DNA from: Peromyscus leucopus
Lineage: Eukaryota > Chordata > Mammalia > Rodentia > Cricetidae
DNA: 64,000 bases
Assembly (NCBI RefSeq): GCF_004664715.2
Contig: NC_051067.1
Location: 70,326,982-70,390,981 of the forward strand
Direction: 5' to 3'
The position numbers were made by a program, and so were the translations under genes. Below, one piece after another: positions 23,396-34,915 of the stretch (the stretch's first letter is position 1; every line of letters begins with the position of its first letter). The notes beneath the pieces were generated by a model, which worked only from the letters and a program-made list of their open reading frames with translations, did no database searches and had not been told where the DNA came from.

Positions 23396-24476
23396 TAATA
23401 AGCACACTAAACTGAAGAAAGAGAGGCAGGAAAGAACAAAGGCCAGCAAAGCAGAACATACCCAGCAAAGCATAGTGACTGCTGCAATGCCAGACACTCT
23501 GTGGAAGCAAAGCAAAATGCAATTACCAAACATAAACAGCACATCCCAATAAAGAACAGTCACTACCCATGACTTCAAAAATGTTCCTACACATGACCTC
23601 TTCCTACTTTGATTCTATCTGTTCAGTTGTGACTTGGCCTTCAAACCTGTTTGAAAGCAATTCAACAACAGGATTGAAAAGAGAACACAGTCGTCTCTAG
23701 TTACAGTATGTCCATAGAGTTCTCAGATGTTCAGAGCAGAGGCAGCTGTGGGAATTTTCATAATCAAGCTCCGTAGCGCCAGGAGAGCTCTTTCTGGGAA
23801 TCCAAAGTCAAGTTCTAGGAGCTAGAATTCAAATTAACATGAGGAAATCAGAGAGACATTTCATCAGCGTGGGCTGTCAAGCTGTGGCTAAAGGTTTTGA
23901 AGGGAACTGTGAAACTCCAGTGAGATAGAGTAACTGGCCACACGAAGCTGCCGTGACTGAAGAAATCCAGAGAATAGTCAAGCTGTGGAAGAGATCATTT
24001 GCATCCTGAGTAAGGGTACAGATGGATATCTACCCAAATCAGATGAAAGGATGACATAAACCCCTCCACCCAGGAGGTCAAGGTTGAGAATCCACACAAT
24101 TGAAGGGTAGGGATTGCTATCTGTTGTCATGGCAATTATGCAAAGCTTAGCTTCCCATTGCCACAGTAATCAGAAAACTGATTTATCTACAGTTCAAAAG
24201 CAGTGTGGACATACCCTTCCTCAACCCCAAATCCCCACCCAAGAAACAAGCCTACAGTGGCACAGATTATCATTCCCGTCAGCTGAGTCTCAGCACTGTA
24301 ACCTCAACCTCCCTTCTAGAGCAGATTCGATTCCCATAGTGAGCTTGTGTCTTAACAGTACTAGGATGGAATTAAATACAGAGATGCTCAAGTAAAGACA
24401 TCCATAGTATTAACAGCTCCGGATGAAGTTCAGCAACATCTTCATAACTCAGGTGTTAATGTGTGTGGAATAGGGG
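23396..24476. other. No recognised feature
   Basis: No repeat family or exon recognised. Confidence 0.5.
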
Positions 24477-24658
24477 CTGGAAAAATGGTGCAACACCTGC
24501 TTTACAAACAGGGGGACCTGAGTTTGAATCCTCAGCAACCATATAAAAAGACTTGGAACCTCAGCATTGGGGAGAAGAGACAAGCAGACATTAGGGTTTC
24601 TCCGGCGTCCAGCCTAGCTTAAATAAGCTTCTGGTTCAGTGAGAGACCCTTGGGGGGT
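24477..24658 (+). repeat. tRNA-head/B1-tail SINE (B4 type), sense
   Basis: Head ggggctggaaaaatggtgca and ggggacctgagtttgaatcc, a B1-like middle, then ggttcagtgagagacccttg. From 24659 to 24837 the sequence looks repeat-like but is unassigned. Confidence 0.7.
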
Positions 24659-24837
24659 TGGCACAGAGGCTCCCTAGGAAGACCTTACTCAAGGTCAGAG
24701 AATCTGAGCTTGCTTTACCCAGCAGGGCTACACCATGGGATTATTTGACCACGGGAGTGGTTACCAGGTGTTTTGAAGGGTCTGCACTTGGCTGTACGTT
24801 GTGCTTTGATCTTGAAAGGGGGAGGTCTTCCACTGAT

Positions 24838-25050
24838 AACCACGCTTGGGCATATACCCAAGGAATGTTTAATCATACCACAAGGATACTTGCTCAACTA
24901 TGTTCATAACAGCATTATTCGTAATAGCCAGAACCTGGAAACAACCTAGATGCCCCTCAACTGAAGAATGGATAAAGAAAATGTGGTACATATACACAAT
25001 GGATTACTACTCAGCAGTTAAAAAAAAAAAAACAATCACATCGTGAAATT
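24838..25050 (+). mobile_element. LINE-1 ORF2 fragment, sense (L1 copy 1)
   Basis: It parallels 26215-26416 of L1 copy 3 (gcatatacccaaggaatg, gtaatagccagaacctggaa, gaatggataaagaaaatgtg, attactactcagcagtta). It ends where an antisense L1 begins, and the rest of its 3' end is absent. Confidence 0.88.
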
Positions 25051-26027
25051 TTTTATTAATTAATTAATTTTTATTTTATTTTACAGTACCATTCAGTTCT
25101 ACATAACAGCCACAGATTCCCTTGTTCTCCCCCTTCCTGCTCCCCTCCCCATCCCCCAGGCCACCCCCCATTCCCACCTCCTCCAGGGCAAAGCCTCCCC
25201 CGAGGACTGAGATCTACCTGGTAGACTCAGTCCAGGTAGGTCCAGTCCCCTCCTCCCAGATTGAGCCAAGCGTCCCTGAATAAGTCCCAGGTTTCAAACA
25301 GCTAACTCATGCAATGAGCACAGGACCTGGTACCACTGCCTAGATGCCTCCCAAACAGATCAAGCCAATCAACTGTCTCACCTATTCAGAGAGCCTGATC
25401 CAGTTGGGGGCCCCTCAGCCTTTGGTTCATAGTTCATGTGTCTCCATTCATTTGGCTATTTGTCCCTGTGCTTTATCCAATCTTGGTTTCAACAATTCTC
25501 GCTCATATAAACCCTCCTCTTTCTCGCTAATTAGACTCCCAGTGCTCCACCCGGGGCCTAGCCATGGATCTCTGCATCCAGATTCCTCAGTCCTTGGATG
25601 GGGTTTCTGGCACAACTATTAGGGTGTTTGGCCATCCCATCACCAGAGTAGGTCAGTCCCGGCTGTCTCTCGACCATTGCCAGCAGTCTTTTGTGGGGGT
25701 ATCTTTGTGGATTCCTGTGGGCCTCTTTAGCACTTTGTTTCTTCCTTTTCTCATGTGGTCTTCATTTACCATGGTCTCCTATTCCTTGTTCTCCCTCTCT
25801 GTTCTTGATCCAGCTGGGATCTCCCGCTCTCTTTCCCTGGACCCTCGCCCTTCATTGCTCCCACTCATGTCCAGGTTGTTCATGCAGACCTCAGCCATTT
25901 CTCTGTCATTGGGTGATCCTCATGTCTTTCTTGGGGTCCTGTTTTCCAGGTAGCCTCACTAGTGATGTGAGTAGCAGTCAAGTCATCCTTGTTCCACATC
26001 TAGTATCCTCCTATGAGTGAGTACATA
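25051..26027 (-). mobile_element. LINE-1 3' end, antisense (L1 copy 2)
   Basis: The minus strand runs from gtatgtactcactcatagga (ORF2 terminus) through a purine-rich 3'UTR to cagaactgaatggtactgta-like sequence and an A/T-rich tail at 25051-25085. It is 5'-truncated at about 26027, where it abuts L1 copy 3 head to head. Confidence 0.88.
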
Positions 26028-27466
26028 CCACCTTACGCCTGTCAGAATGGCTAAGATCAAAAACACTGAAGACACTTTATGCTGGAGAGGATGTGGAACT
26101 AGGGGAACTCTCCTCCACTGCTGGTGGGAATGCAAGCTTGTACAACCACTTTGGAAATCAATATGGCACTTTCTTAGAAAATTGGGAATCAATCTCCCCC
26201 AAGATCCAGCTATACCACTCTTGGGCATATGCCCAAGAAATACTCAATCATACCACAAGAGCATTTGCTCAGCTATGTTCATATCAGCATTGTTTGTAAT
26301 AGCCAAAACCTGGAAACAACCTAGATGCCCTTCAACTGAAGAATGGATAAATAAATTGTGGCACATATACACAATGGAATACTACTCAGTAGAGAAAAAC
26401 AATGACATCATGAGGTTTGCAGGCAAATGGATGGATCTAGAAAAAATCATCCTGAGTGAGGTAACCCAGACTCAGAAAGACAAACATGGTATGTACTCAC
26501 TCATAAGTGGATACTAGATGTAAAGCAAAGGATAGCCAGACTACAACCCACAACTCCATGGAAGCTAGCTAACAAGGAAAACTCTAAGAGGGACACATGG
26601 ATCACCCTGGGAAGAGGAAATAGATGAGATCTCCATGAGTAAACTGGGGGATGGGGGTGGAGCAATAGAGGGTAGGGGGTGAGGGATGAGAACACAAGGG
26701 AACAGGATGGTCGAGCTGGAACAGAGACTGAGTGGGAAAGCAATGAAAGAGATGCCATGATAGAGGAAGACATCATGAGGATAGAGAGAAACCGGGTTCT
26801 AGGGAAGTTCTCAGGAATCCACAAAGATGACCCCAGCTTATACTACTAGCAATAGTGGAGAGGGTGCCTGAACTGGCTTACCCCAACAACCAGGCCAGTG
26901 ATTACACTGTCATCATAGAGCCTTCATTCAGTAACTGATGGAAGTAGATGCAGAGATCCACAGCCAAACACCAGTCAAGGAGTCCGGTCGAAGAGAGAGA
27001 AAAGGGATTCTATGAGCAAGAGGCATCAAGATCATGATGGGGAAGCCTAAAGAGACAACCAAACAAAGCTAGTGGAAACTCATGAACTTTAGAACAGCTG
27101 TGGAGCCTCCACAGGACTAGACTAGGCCCTCTGTACAAGCGAGACAGTTGTGTAGCTTGATCTGCTTAAGGGGCCGCCTAGCAGTTGGATCAGAATCAAT
27201 CCCTGTTACATGAGCTGGCTTTTGGAGTCCATTGCTTATGGTGGGACACCTTGCACAGCCTTGATGCAGGGGGAGGGGCTTGGACCTGCCTCAACTGAAT
27301 GTACCAGGCTTTGCTGACTTCCCATGGGAAGCCTTACCTTTCCAGAGGAGGGAATAGGGAGTAGGTTGAAGCGGGGAGACTGGGGGTGGGAGAAGGGAAG
27401 AGTGGGAGGTCTGTGTTTGGTATGTAAAATGAATTTACAAATTTCTTAAGAAAGTTTTAAAAAGGG
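26028..27466 (+). mobile_element. LINE-1, 5'-truncated, sense (L1 copy 3)
   Basis: Starts at the conserved ORF2 stretch for [11 protein letters not shown] and is open to a TAG stop at 26515-26517. It has a rodent-type 3'UTR with a G-rich polypurine stretch (26646-26686) and a tail near 27425-27466. Confidence 0.93.
26038..26517 (+). pseudogene. L1 ORF2 C-terminal fragment (truncated reverse transcriptase protein)
   Basis: This is the last 160 residues or so of the LINE-1 ORF2 protein, which supplies endonuclease and reverse transcriptase for retrotransposition. The C-terminal cysteine motif CX3CX7HX4C is complete (CWRGC...HCWWEC), followed by [25 protein letters not shown] and [10 protein letters not shown]. 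The endonuclease and polymerase domains are absent because of 5' truncation, so the fragment is dead. The uninterrupted frame suggests a fairly young copy compared with the degraded L1 at 1976 and 14040. Confidence 0.92.
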
Positions 27467-27474
27467 GGGGGAGT

Positions 27475-27643
27475 CTTTTGCCTCTCCCCTTAGCAGTGCA
27501 TAAAAGGCCCATTAGAATAAACCTCGAGGTGGCCCTCCAGAAGCTATCCTGTGTTTCCCTCCTTCTATCTTTTCATCTAATACTTCCTCATTCCTCTGTC
27601 CTCACCGCAAGAACCCTTTGATAGGTCAGAGCTGGACTCCGAC
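27475..27643 (+). mobile_element. Possible LTR fragment (unassigned)
   Basis: A TATA-like gcataaaaggc, then AGAATAAACC, then a U5-like pyrimidine-rich stretch and ctcaccgcaagaaccc. The order resembles U3-R-U5, but I found no matching partner or duplicated ends. Confidence 0.3.
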
Positions 27644-27745
27644 AGACTTTGTCCCAAGGAATAAGGCAGAGAGCAATACAGGAGGACATCCAACACCCTG
27701 CTGTGACCTCTGCATACATGTGCTCATGAATGAACCACACATATC
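27644..27745 (+). repeat. 3' part of a B4-type SINE, sense
   Basis: The motif cccaaggaataaggcagagagcaata, then acctctgcatacatgtgc, matches the 3' half of the copy at 35574 (aagaaataaggcagagagca). Confidence 0.6.
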
Positions 27746-27754
27746 TCCCTCCCT

Positions 27755-27852
<98 letters not shown>
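27746..27852. repeat. (CT)n-(CA)n compound microsatellite
   Basis: CCCT units grade into CT with a few TTT interruptions, then about 11 CA units. Confidence 0.97.
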
Positions 27853-29026
27853 AAATCTTACATCTTTAAGAACATGCAGGAACACAATTGACTTTAGACT
27901 ATGATTGAGTGAAAGGCAAAAATATAAGTTTCATTGTTTTTAGAATGTCTAGGAAAATTTGAAGTACATAAACTTAACTTTTAGTTTGGAAGAACTATTA
28001 AACTCTTTAAGAAAGTGCTAAGATCTTCAGGTTTATTTCATTGGGCTTGTGAAGTGATTTAAAAGCAAATTGTATTTTTATTTACAAATACAACTTTAAA
28101 CGTTTAAGGAAAAAAATATGAGTAAGCTGCAAAGCAGAGAGATCCATGGTGACTTAGTCTGTGTAACTTTAATATAGTAACCATTATTTAGGGTAAATAT
28201 CTAAAAATTATTTGTCTTCATTTTATACATTACTTGCTAGATTTATACATAGGATAAGACATTTAAGGTAAAATAAGGGCATATGATAAAAATAAATCTA
28301 GCTTTCAACTTTAATCAATCAATTTTAATTAAAAATTAACAACTTAAAAGTAGTAGTAATTTTAGTTCCACCAAAAATGCCTAACCTAGATCTAGCTATA
28401 AGAAGATATGATACAAATATAAAATTATAATCATGGTACAAAAATACTGGTCTACAATTTTCAAAAATGTCACTTCTATAGATAAGAGGATAGTTCCAGA
28501 TTAAAGATGACCAAGGAACATGACAATCCAACAAGCAACCTGACCTGTGTTTTTCTTTCACTAAAACTGGCATTATTGTTTATTTGGGGGAATCTGAATG
28601 AAGTTTGTGGGCAGATAACACTATGTTATCAATGTTTATTTCCCAATTTTGCAAATTATAAAGTATGTGTGTAAGAGAAATCTTTTTTTAGGACATACAC
28701 AGTGTGTTATTTAGGAACTAAGAGACATTTTATCAGCATTTATCTCCATGGTTCAGAAGAAAACAAATAAAATGACAAAAACATTAAAATACTATCATTT
28801 AGAAACTCTGGGTGAGAAGTATATAAAAATTCCTTAGCTTTTCTATATATATAATATTGTCACAAAAATAATAGTTTGCTTTAAAAAAATCATCCTTAGA
28901 CAACCATTACCCACCAACAGGGAACCATAAAAAAGATGAACAGTTAGAAGCATGCCTCTGAGAGAATACCACAGAGCTGAGTGGAACAAGAAAACCATCA
29001 CATTCTTAGTAGAAGACTGAAACTTA
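27853..29026. other. AT-rich stretch, no recognised feature
   Basis: Strongly AT-rich, with no SINE or exon recognised. Confidence 0.6.
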
Positions 29027-29150
29027 GCCAGACATGGTGCTCATGCCCACAGTCTCAGCACTCCAGAGGATAAGCCATGAGATCTGTGAGTTAACGGCCA
29101 CCCTGGGCTACACAGCAAGACCCCAACAACAACAACCAAGATTGAAACAG
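29027..29150 (+). repeat. B1-like monomer, diverged, sense
   Basis: Landmarks gccagacatggtgctcatgc, ctcagcactccagaggataa, gagatctgtgagttaacggc and ctgggctacacagcaagacc, followed by (CAA)n. Confidence 0.7.
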
Positions 29151-30191
29151 AAGGAAAAATGTTCTCTACTTTGAACTCTAGGTCAATTACCTCCCTTTAG
29201 ATGAGGACTCACACCAAATAATGGGGTGCTTGCAGCCAATGTCTACCCCCAAGGCTTCCCCGATTGTCATCCCACCCCAAAGCAACCCAGCCAGCAAAAG
29301 CCTTTCTTGAAAGTCTTCCCTTCGGCCTCATACAAAGACTCTAGGTGGAAGGCAGGCCCCACCCCTTCTATCCACACACCAACTCCCAGTCAGGCCAGGA
29401 CTAAAGGGCTTTGAATCACTCTTTGTAACAAGAAAAAAGGCCTTATTCAGTGGGGAAATTTGCAGGAACAGTAATTCTCTTAGCAATCTCCTTGGTAATA
29501 TAACCCACTATTCTCAAGCATTCCCCATTAGTGGAGCTCCTGATACACAGTGAGCTGATTTAAAACAGGCCTAGCCCTTCTCTGAGACCAGGATTGGACA
29601 GGGCAAGCCAATAACCCAGTAATCCTTCCAGCTTCACCCCTGCTATTTCAGACTCATCTGTTAGGATGACCTGAAGCATCCCGTGACCACAGCCCCACAA
29701 ACTCTAGCAACATGTGACCACACACAGTGATCTGTGATAGACTATGTAACCTTGAAGTGATTAAACAGTGCTGAATTTGAGTCTTTGCATGTATGTGTTG
29801 TGCTACAAAAACATAGAAATAGGTAACAATTATCATTTCATTAATTCATCACACATGATAAGCATAATTTAAAGTTAGAAAAGGTGGGGCTTTGAAAAAT
29901 GTACAAATGGAAGTAAAAATTCAAACATAAAAATACTTCCTAAGCACTTAGCACAAAGCAATGGTTCAATGAAACAAATAAATGAATGAATAAACCTTTA
30001 TCTTTAATGTAATAAATTCTAAGGAACAGACAAATGCCAGGAAGACACCAGACACCACCAAAATTCTTACTGGAGTTGGAAATCCCAAAATCGAGTCCTA
30101 GAACTGGAATACCTGTAAAATACTGGGCAGTCACCCCACTTCCCCAGCTCTGACATTCTATACATATTAAATATGCAAGTGGGAACAGATG
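29151..30191. other. No recognised feature
   Basis: No repeat family or exon recognised. Confidence 0.5.
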
Positions 30192-30560
30192 GCTCCTGTG
30201 ATGGTTACTCTTCATTGTCAACTTAATTGAATGTATTATCACCATGGAAACACACTTCTAGGTATGTCTATGAGGATGTTTGCAGAAAGATTTAATTTAG
30301 CAGGAAAAACTCTATGAATGTGGGCACCACCATCCCATGGGCTGGGGAACCCATATTGAAGAAAGAGAAGAAAGCTAATTGAGCATCAGCATTCATCCCT
30401 CTGCTTCCTGATTGAGACACAATATGACCAGTCATTTCCCATTCCTACCACCACACCTGCCTTGTCATGATGGACAGGACCTTCACTCCATAAGCCCAAA
30501 TCAGCCCGTCCTCCCTCAAGGTGCTTCTGCAGCATGGAAAAAACTAATACAGACCCTAAA
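30192..30560 (+). repeat. Rodent dispersed repeat (same superfamily as 3904-4389)
   Basis: Landmarks gtgatggttactcttcattg, atcaccatggaaacacactt, gggcaccaccatcccatggg, cattcatccctctgcttcct, tgtcatgatggacaggacct and gtgcttctgcag. Family name withheld. Confidence 0.65.
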
Positions 30561-30616
30561 GTTAGTCTAGCCTTAAACAATTTTATTTAAATTCTAGAAT
30601 TTTTACTGTACATCCT

Positions 30617-31009
30617 AAGACAGAATGTGGACACAGCTTTATTCATTACTCAAGCTTTACCCATCTCCTAGATGAAAACCAGAATTGAATGGCTGAATTA
30701 CTTCAGTTTCTTTGGTCTATTTAAGACCTTCTTTCAGTGGCTTCGGGCATTTTTACTTCCTCTGTGATCAGCTTTTTATCTCTCCATTCTCTGCTCGTAG
30801 ACACATCACTTCCTTAGTTATTTGAAGGAATAAGCATGCCTGTGAGCTCACACACACACAGGCATATGAAATACTTATGTACTTTTTCATTATCTTATTT
30901 TTCAGCGAGCCAATAGGTTGGATATTAGCCACTACTGGCAGAGGAAGCGAGAGGTACATGAGATTAGTCACAACCACATGGCCAGTTTGTGATGGGATTT
31001 CAGCTGGAC
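30617..31009 (+). repeat. Left arm of a long inverted repeat
   Basis: About 393 bp whose reverse complement recurs at 31553-31956. Over a 170-bp part aligned by hand (from tcctagatgaaaaccagaat to agcatg) identity is about 88%. The inner boundary is sharp at cagctggac. Confidence 0.93.
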
Positions 31010-31552
31010 AAGACAAGAGCTTAAAATCAGACTGTTTGGATAAGAAGGGGAGAAATCCTTTACTGCTAGTATATTCATTTATCTAGAAAGAGGAAGTAAT
31101 AATTATTCAATCAGAAAAATATAATTATTCAAATGAAATACAACAAGATCTTTGTTCGGCCTCTCTTGTGAATCCTAAGAACAGTAAAGCATACTTGTAC
31201 CCTTGGAAGGCAGAAAGGTGGCACCCTACGGGGACTGTCACTCTTATTCTCTTTGTATCCATCCTGTAAGGAACAAAGACCCAGTCATCACCCTCAGTCC
31301 CTTAGTCACTTTTGCTTTTTGCCAGGACTGGGTAACTCCTGCAGGCTGAGTGGAAGGAGCTGTTGACCTTGGAAGAACAGAGCTCTATGTCCCCATACTA
31401 AGCACCGTCTCCCTTGGTGAGCCTATGGTATATAAATGCTGCTTCCAGCCATCCAGATTCCCCACAGAGTTAACCCACCCTTCCTGGCCTGCGGGGCCTC
31501 CCAAATAACCCTCTCCATGCCAACAAAAGCAGACTGGACCACCAGGAGCCGG
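31010..31552. other. Spacer of the long inverted repeat
   Basis: 543 bp of mixed sequence between the arms. No repeat family or exon recognised. Confidence 0.7.
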
Positions 31553-31956
31553 GTCCAGCTGAAGTCCCATTACAAACTGGCCACGTGGCTATGATGAATC
31601 CCATGCACCTCTCACTTCCTCTGTGAGGAGCAGCTATGTTCCAACCTATTTGGCCCAGTGAAAAATAAGATAATGAAATGAAAAAGTACATAAATGTTTC
31701 ATATACATGTATATATGTATGTGTGTGCATGTGTGTGCATGCATATCCCTTCAAATAACTAAGGAAGTGATGTGCCTAAGAACAGACAATGGAGAGATGA
31801 AAAGCTAATCATAGATGAAGTAAAAATGGCCAAAGTCATGGAAAGAAGGTCTTAAAATGACCAAAGAACTAAAGCAATTCAGCCATTCAATTCTGGTTTT
31901 CATCTAGGAGATGGATAAAGTTTCAGTAATGAGCAAAGCTGTGTCCAACATGTCTT
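31553..31956 (-). repeat. Right arm of the long inverted repeat
   Basis: Starts gtccagctgaagtccc, the complement of the left arm's inner end, and ends at acatgtctt, the complement of its outer end. It carries an extra TATATACATGTATA/TGTGTGCATG stretch, absent in the left arm, and TTTCATTTCATTATC in place of TTTCATTATC. Confidence 0.93.
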
Positions 31957-32392
31957 TTTTATACATCTTGTTTTAGAAGGCAAATTGCTATTGACTATAA
32001 AGACCGGGCAAAATCTCTTCCAATTCTCCCTAAAAAAAAATTTACATACATCAAGGACAAAGGTACCAAAAATAAATCCTAACACATCATTGTTTGCAAA
32101 ACTTATCATTAATTTGGAGATGGTTAGATCAACTATATAACATCTATATGGTGGAATATTAAACTTCCACTTAGAATAATTAAATAGATCTGTTCATTTG
32201 TTCTAGAATGGAATATTATAAATCTAGAGAGGCTTTGGTGTACACCAGCTACTTGGGAAATACCTACTAAATATTTAACACATATACACACATACATATA
32301 CCTTCCGATGCACTTTAGGTGTCCTTCCTTATCTAATTGTTAGAACAACTCTATGACCTGAACTGTAAAGAACACTGTTCAAGTTCACAGCG
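31957..32392. other. No recognised feature
   Basis: AT-rich sequence without recognised repeats. Confidence 0.5.
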
Positions 32393-32760
32393 AGGGCCGG
32401 GGAAATGTCTCAAAGGATAAAACTGAACAACTAGCAAGCATGAGGCTTGGAGTCTGAGTCACCCAAACTCACATAGACACCAAGTGGCAGCCTGCCTGTA
32501 AGTCCAGCCCTCAGAAGGCAGACACGGGAGACCCCAGGATCCAGCTGCCTAGCTAGTCACAACAGCAAGTAAATCCTGGGTTCGATTCACAGTCTCTGCC
32601 TTAATGAATAAGGTGAGAAGTGACTAAGGACAACTCCGAAGTCAACCTTAGGCCTCTACATACAAGCATGTGCACATACACACATGGTCCCACATGGGAA
32701 CAGCACATCCGCAGGCATGCATCACACGCGTTTACACACTCACACAACACACAAATAAAA
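32393..32760 (+). repeat. B4-type SINE, diverged, sense
   Basis: Landmarks ggccggggaaatgtctcaaa, tagcaagcatgaggcttgga, gcctgcctgtaagtccagcc, gataccccaggatccagct-like middle, taatgaataaggtgagaagt and a CA-rich tail. Confidence 0.65.
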
Positions 32761-33124
32761 CACAATAAAGGTCAAAGCAGTCATGACCTGCTCCATATTG
32801 CATACCTCAGACAGAGAGTCCAAACAAAAACAGAGTCTGTTGGACAAGGCCCTTTGGTGGCTAGCATCCATTCTACCCAAGCACAGGCATCTGGATGCCC
32901 TCAGATAGCCAGATGGTCCCTCACTCATTGCTCACTGATAACCACTGAATTTTTCTATCCTGCAAAGTCCTCCATTGGGCGAGGCCTGGCCTTCTGGACT
33001 GCTGCTCAGGCCCTAACATCTAACAACAGGTCTAAAAGGAGGTCAGTCAACAACAGGTTGCCATGGAAACCCTAAGCCCCCCCCTCCCCCACTGCCTCTA
33101 GAATAAAATGGAGTGGGAAGGCAA

Positions 33125-33215
33125 AGAGGAGCAGTTGTTGAATGCCTGCTATGAGCCAGGCACGATGAACAGGAAACAACTCATCTGAGTCTTCCTTCAC
33201 AAATCACCAAAAGAG
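33125..33215 (+). repeat. MIR fragment, sense
   Basis: Landmarks gttgttgaatgcctgctatg, agccaggcacgatgaac and aactcatctgagtcttcctt. Confidence 0.7.
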
Positions 33216-34589
33216 AAAGAAACTGCATTGTTCAAGAGAGTACACAGCAGGCCTCCACCACGGCTTAATCTAGGTCAGCCAGAACTACACAGGAAGTGGG
33301 TTCCACGTGCCATGTGCTCCCATCATCCCTCCTACGGCTGCATGTGCCAAGCAGCACAGTCCTCATCGGCGGCGGCGGCGTTCAGTTGGGTCACACAGCT
33401 GTGCTGCACAGCTGCCTCCCAGGCCTGTGCTACCTGTTCGTACCCGGAATGCACCTGGAATGTACCTGGCATGTGACAAAGGGCTGAGCTGATCTGGAAA
33501 GCACACACCCTGTCTGGAGTCTGCTCCAGGACAGCCCTGTGCTGAGAAACCTCAGTAGGAGAGTCTCCTTCCACTTTACCCATGCCACTGGTCCCAAATT
33601 ACCAGAAAATGGGAGTGGGGGAAGAGCGCTGCATTTGAGCATCCTTTCCCTCCGACTTTCATCTTAATTACAGAAGCTCCTAGTAACCGTTGCTTAGTAA
33701 CAAACACATTTGAAATAGATTTGTTGACTTATTACGAGATGCTCTGAAAAGACCTCAGAGTGAAATTTACTGATGGAGAAGGGGGAAAAAATGACGAAGA
33801 CCTGGTAAAGCAGAAACACATATTTTTAATTGCAACAGTCCTTGCAAAGTTAGGTAGTCTCACAACGGCAAAGATCTGACTGAATTACTGCAGCAGCTCA
33901 TACTATCTTGTGCAGTTTAATGACTGATTTGTTACATTCGGAACATTTCAACCCCATTTACCCAACTGGAAGGCTATCAGAACTCTGTAGGCAGGGATTA
34001 GGGCTCTGATCAATGTAAAATTCTAAGCAGCCACGCTCCTAGATCTCCCAGTCTACAGCCTCGTCTAGTCAAGATTTCACAGGTGCTGGAGGCTTTGGGT
34101 GAGCTGTCAACCCAGGAGAAGGCAAGAGAAGTGAAGAAGGTTTTGCCTGTCTTTCTGAGGACATTTCCATGGCAGCTGCTAATGAGATCTGTGACCACAG
34201 TGGAAATATAAATGCATCCCACACACGTCTATCCCAAAGCAATAGCCCTGTACCACCCACGCCCCTTGCTGGGCCCATGACCTCCCATGCTTGCTAAACA
34301 AAATCTCACCATCCATTGCTCACCACCTCCACCTCAGAAGGTGGGCTGTCCTCAGCCACCGCCTCAGAAGAGTCTCTCGCACTGGCAGAGTATCTCCCTA
34401 GCTCCCTGTGTCTTCCTGGTATTCTCCTCTAACCTCTTTTCTTGCTGTTTGTAACTCCTCAAAAGCAGAGACTTCACTCACTGGCTTTCTTTTCCTCACC
34501 TCCCACTCCACCCTCAGACCACTGCAATCTAACTTTGCCCTATGATTCTGCCCTCCAGAATCTCTGTTGATTTCAGGAAAACCTACATT
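33216..34589. other. No recognised gene; short (GGC)n at 33368-33379
   Basis: Several overlapping short frames on both strands at 33228-33642 are shadows in a GC-richer patch. No motif supports coding. Confidence 0.5.
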
Positions 34590-34603
34590 AAGACTAGTAC
34601 AGA

Positions 34604-34861
34604 GGGCTGGAGGGATAGCTCAGCCATTAAAGGCTAGGCTCACAACTAAAAATATAAGAATTCTGTTCCCAGCACCCACAGTTGTCCCTCTGGCTACCTT
34701 TTGAGCCAGGCGGTGGTTGCACACGCCTTTAATCCCAACACTCAGGAGGCAGAGGCAGGCAGATCTCTGTGAGTTCAAGGCCAGCCTGGTCTACAGAGTG
34801 AGTTCCAGGGAAGGGGCAAAGCTACACAGAGAAACCCTGTCTTGGGGAGAAAAAAAAAAAA
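34604..34861 (+). repeat. Composite tRNA-head + B1 SINE with target-site duplication
   Basis: A tRNA-like head (gggctggagggatagctcag to ttcccagcacccacag) runs into a B1 (gccaggcggtggttgcacac to gaaaccctgtctt) and an A tail. The whole unit is flanked by aagactagtacaga (34590-34603) and aagattagtacaga (34862-34875), so it inserted in one event. Confidence 0.88.
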
Positions 34862-34915
34862 AAGATTAGTACAGATTCCAAGATTCAGTTATTAAAGTAA
34901 TGCTTCTATCTCTAT

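Noticed and set aside
25344..26020. Overlapping plus-strand frames up to 129 codons
   Set aside because: They are antisense readings of an L1 3'UTR.
25051..27466. Twin-primed L1 with 5' inversion
   Set aside because: Both orientations contain ORF2-terminus and 3'UTR sequence, whereas twin priming would invert only upstream sequence.
27475..27643. Full LTR with a TG...CA structure
   Set aside because: I could not find matching ends or a target duplication, so it is kept only as a low-confidence fragment.
27588..27869. Arg/Glu-rich and Ser/Leu-rich frames
   Set aside because: Translations of the (CT)n-(CA)n microsatellite. The same applies to the GA/CT frames at 45266-45618, 47292-47626 and 39809-40103.
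30877..31754. Similar peptides on opposite strands (WPVCDGISAG and WPVCNGTSAG contexts)
   Set aside because: They are the two arms of the inverted repeat translated on opposite strands, with no gene structure.
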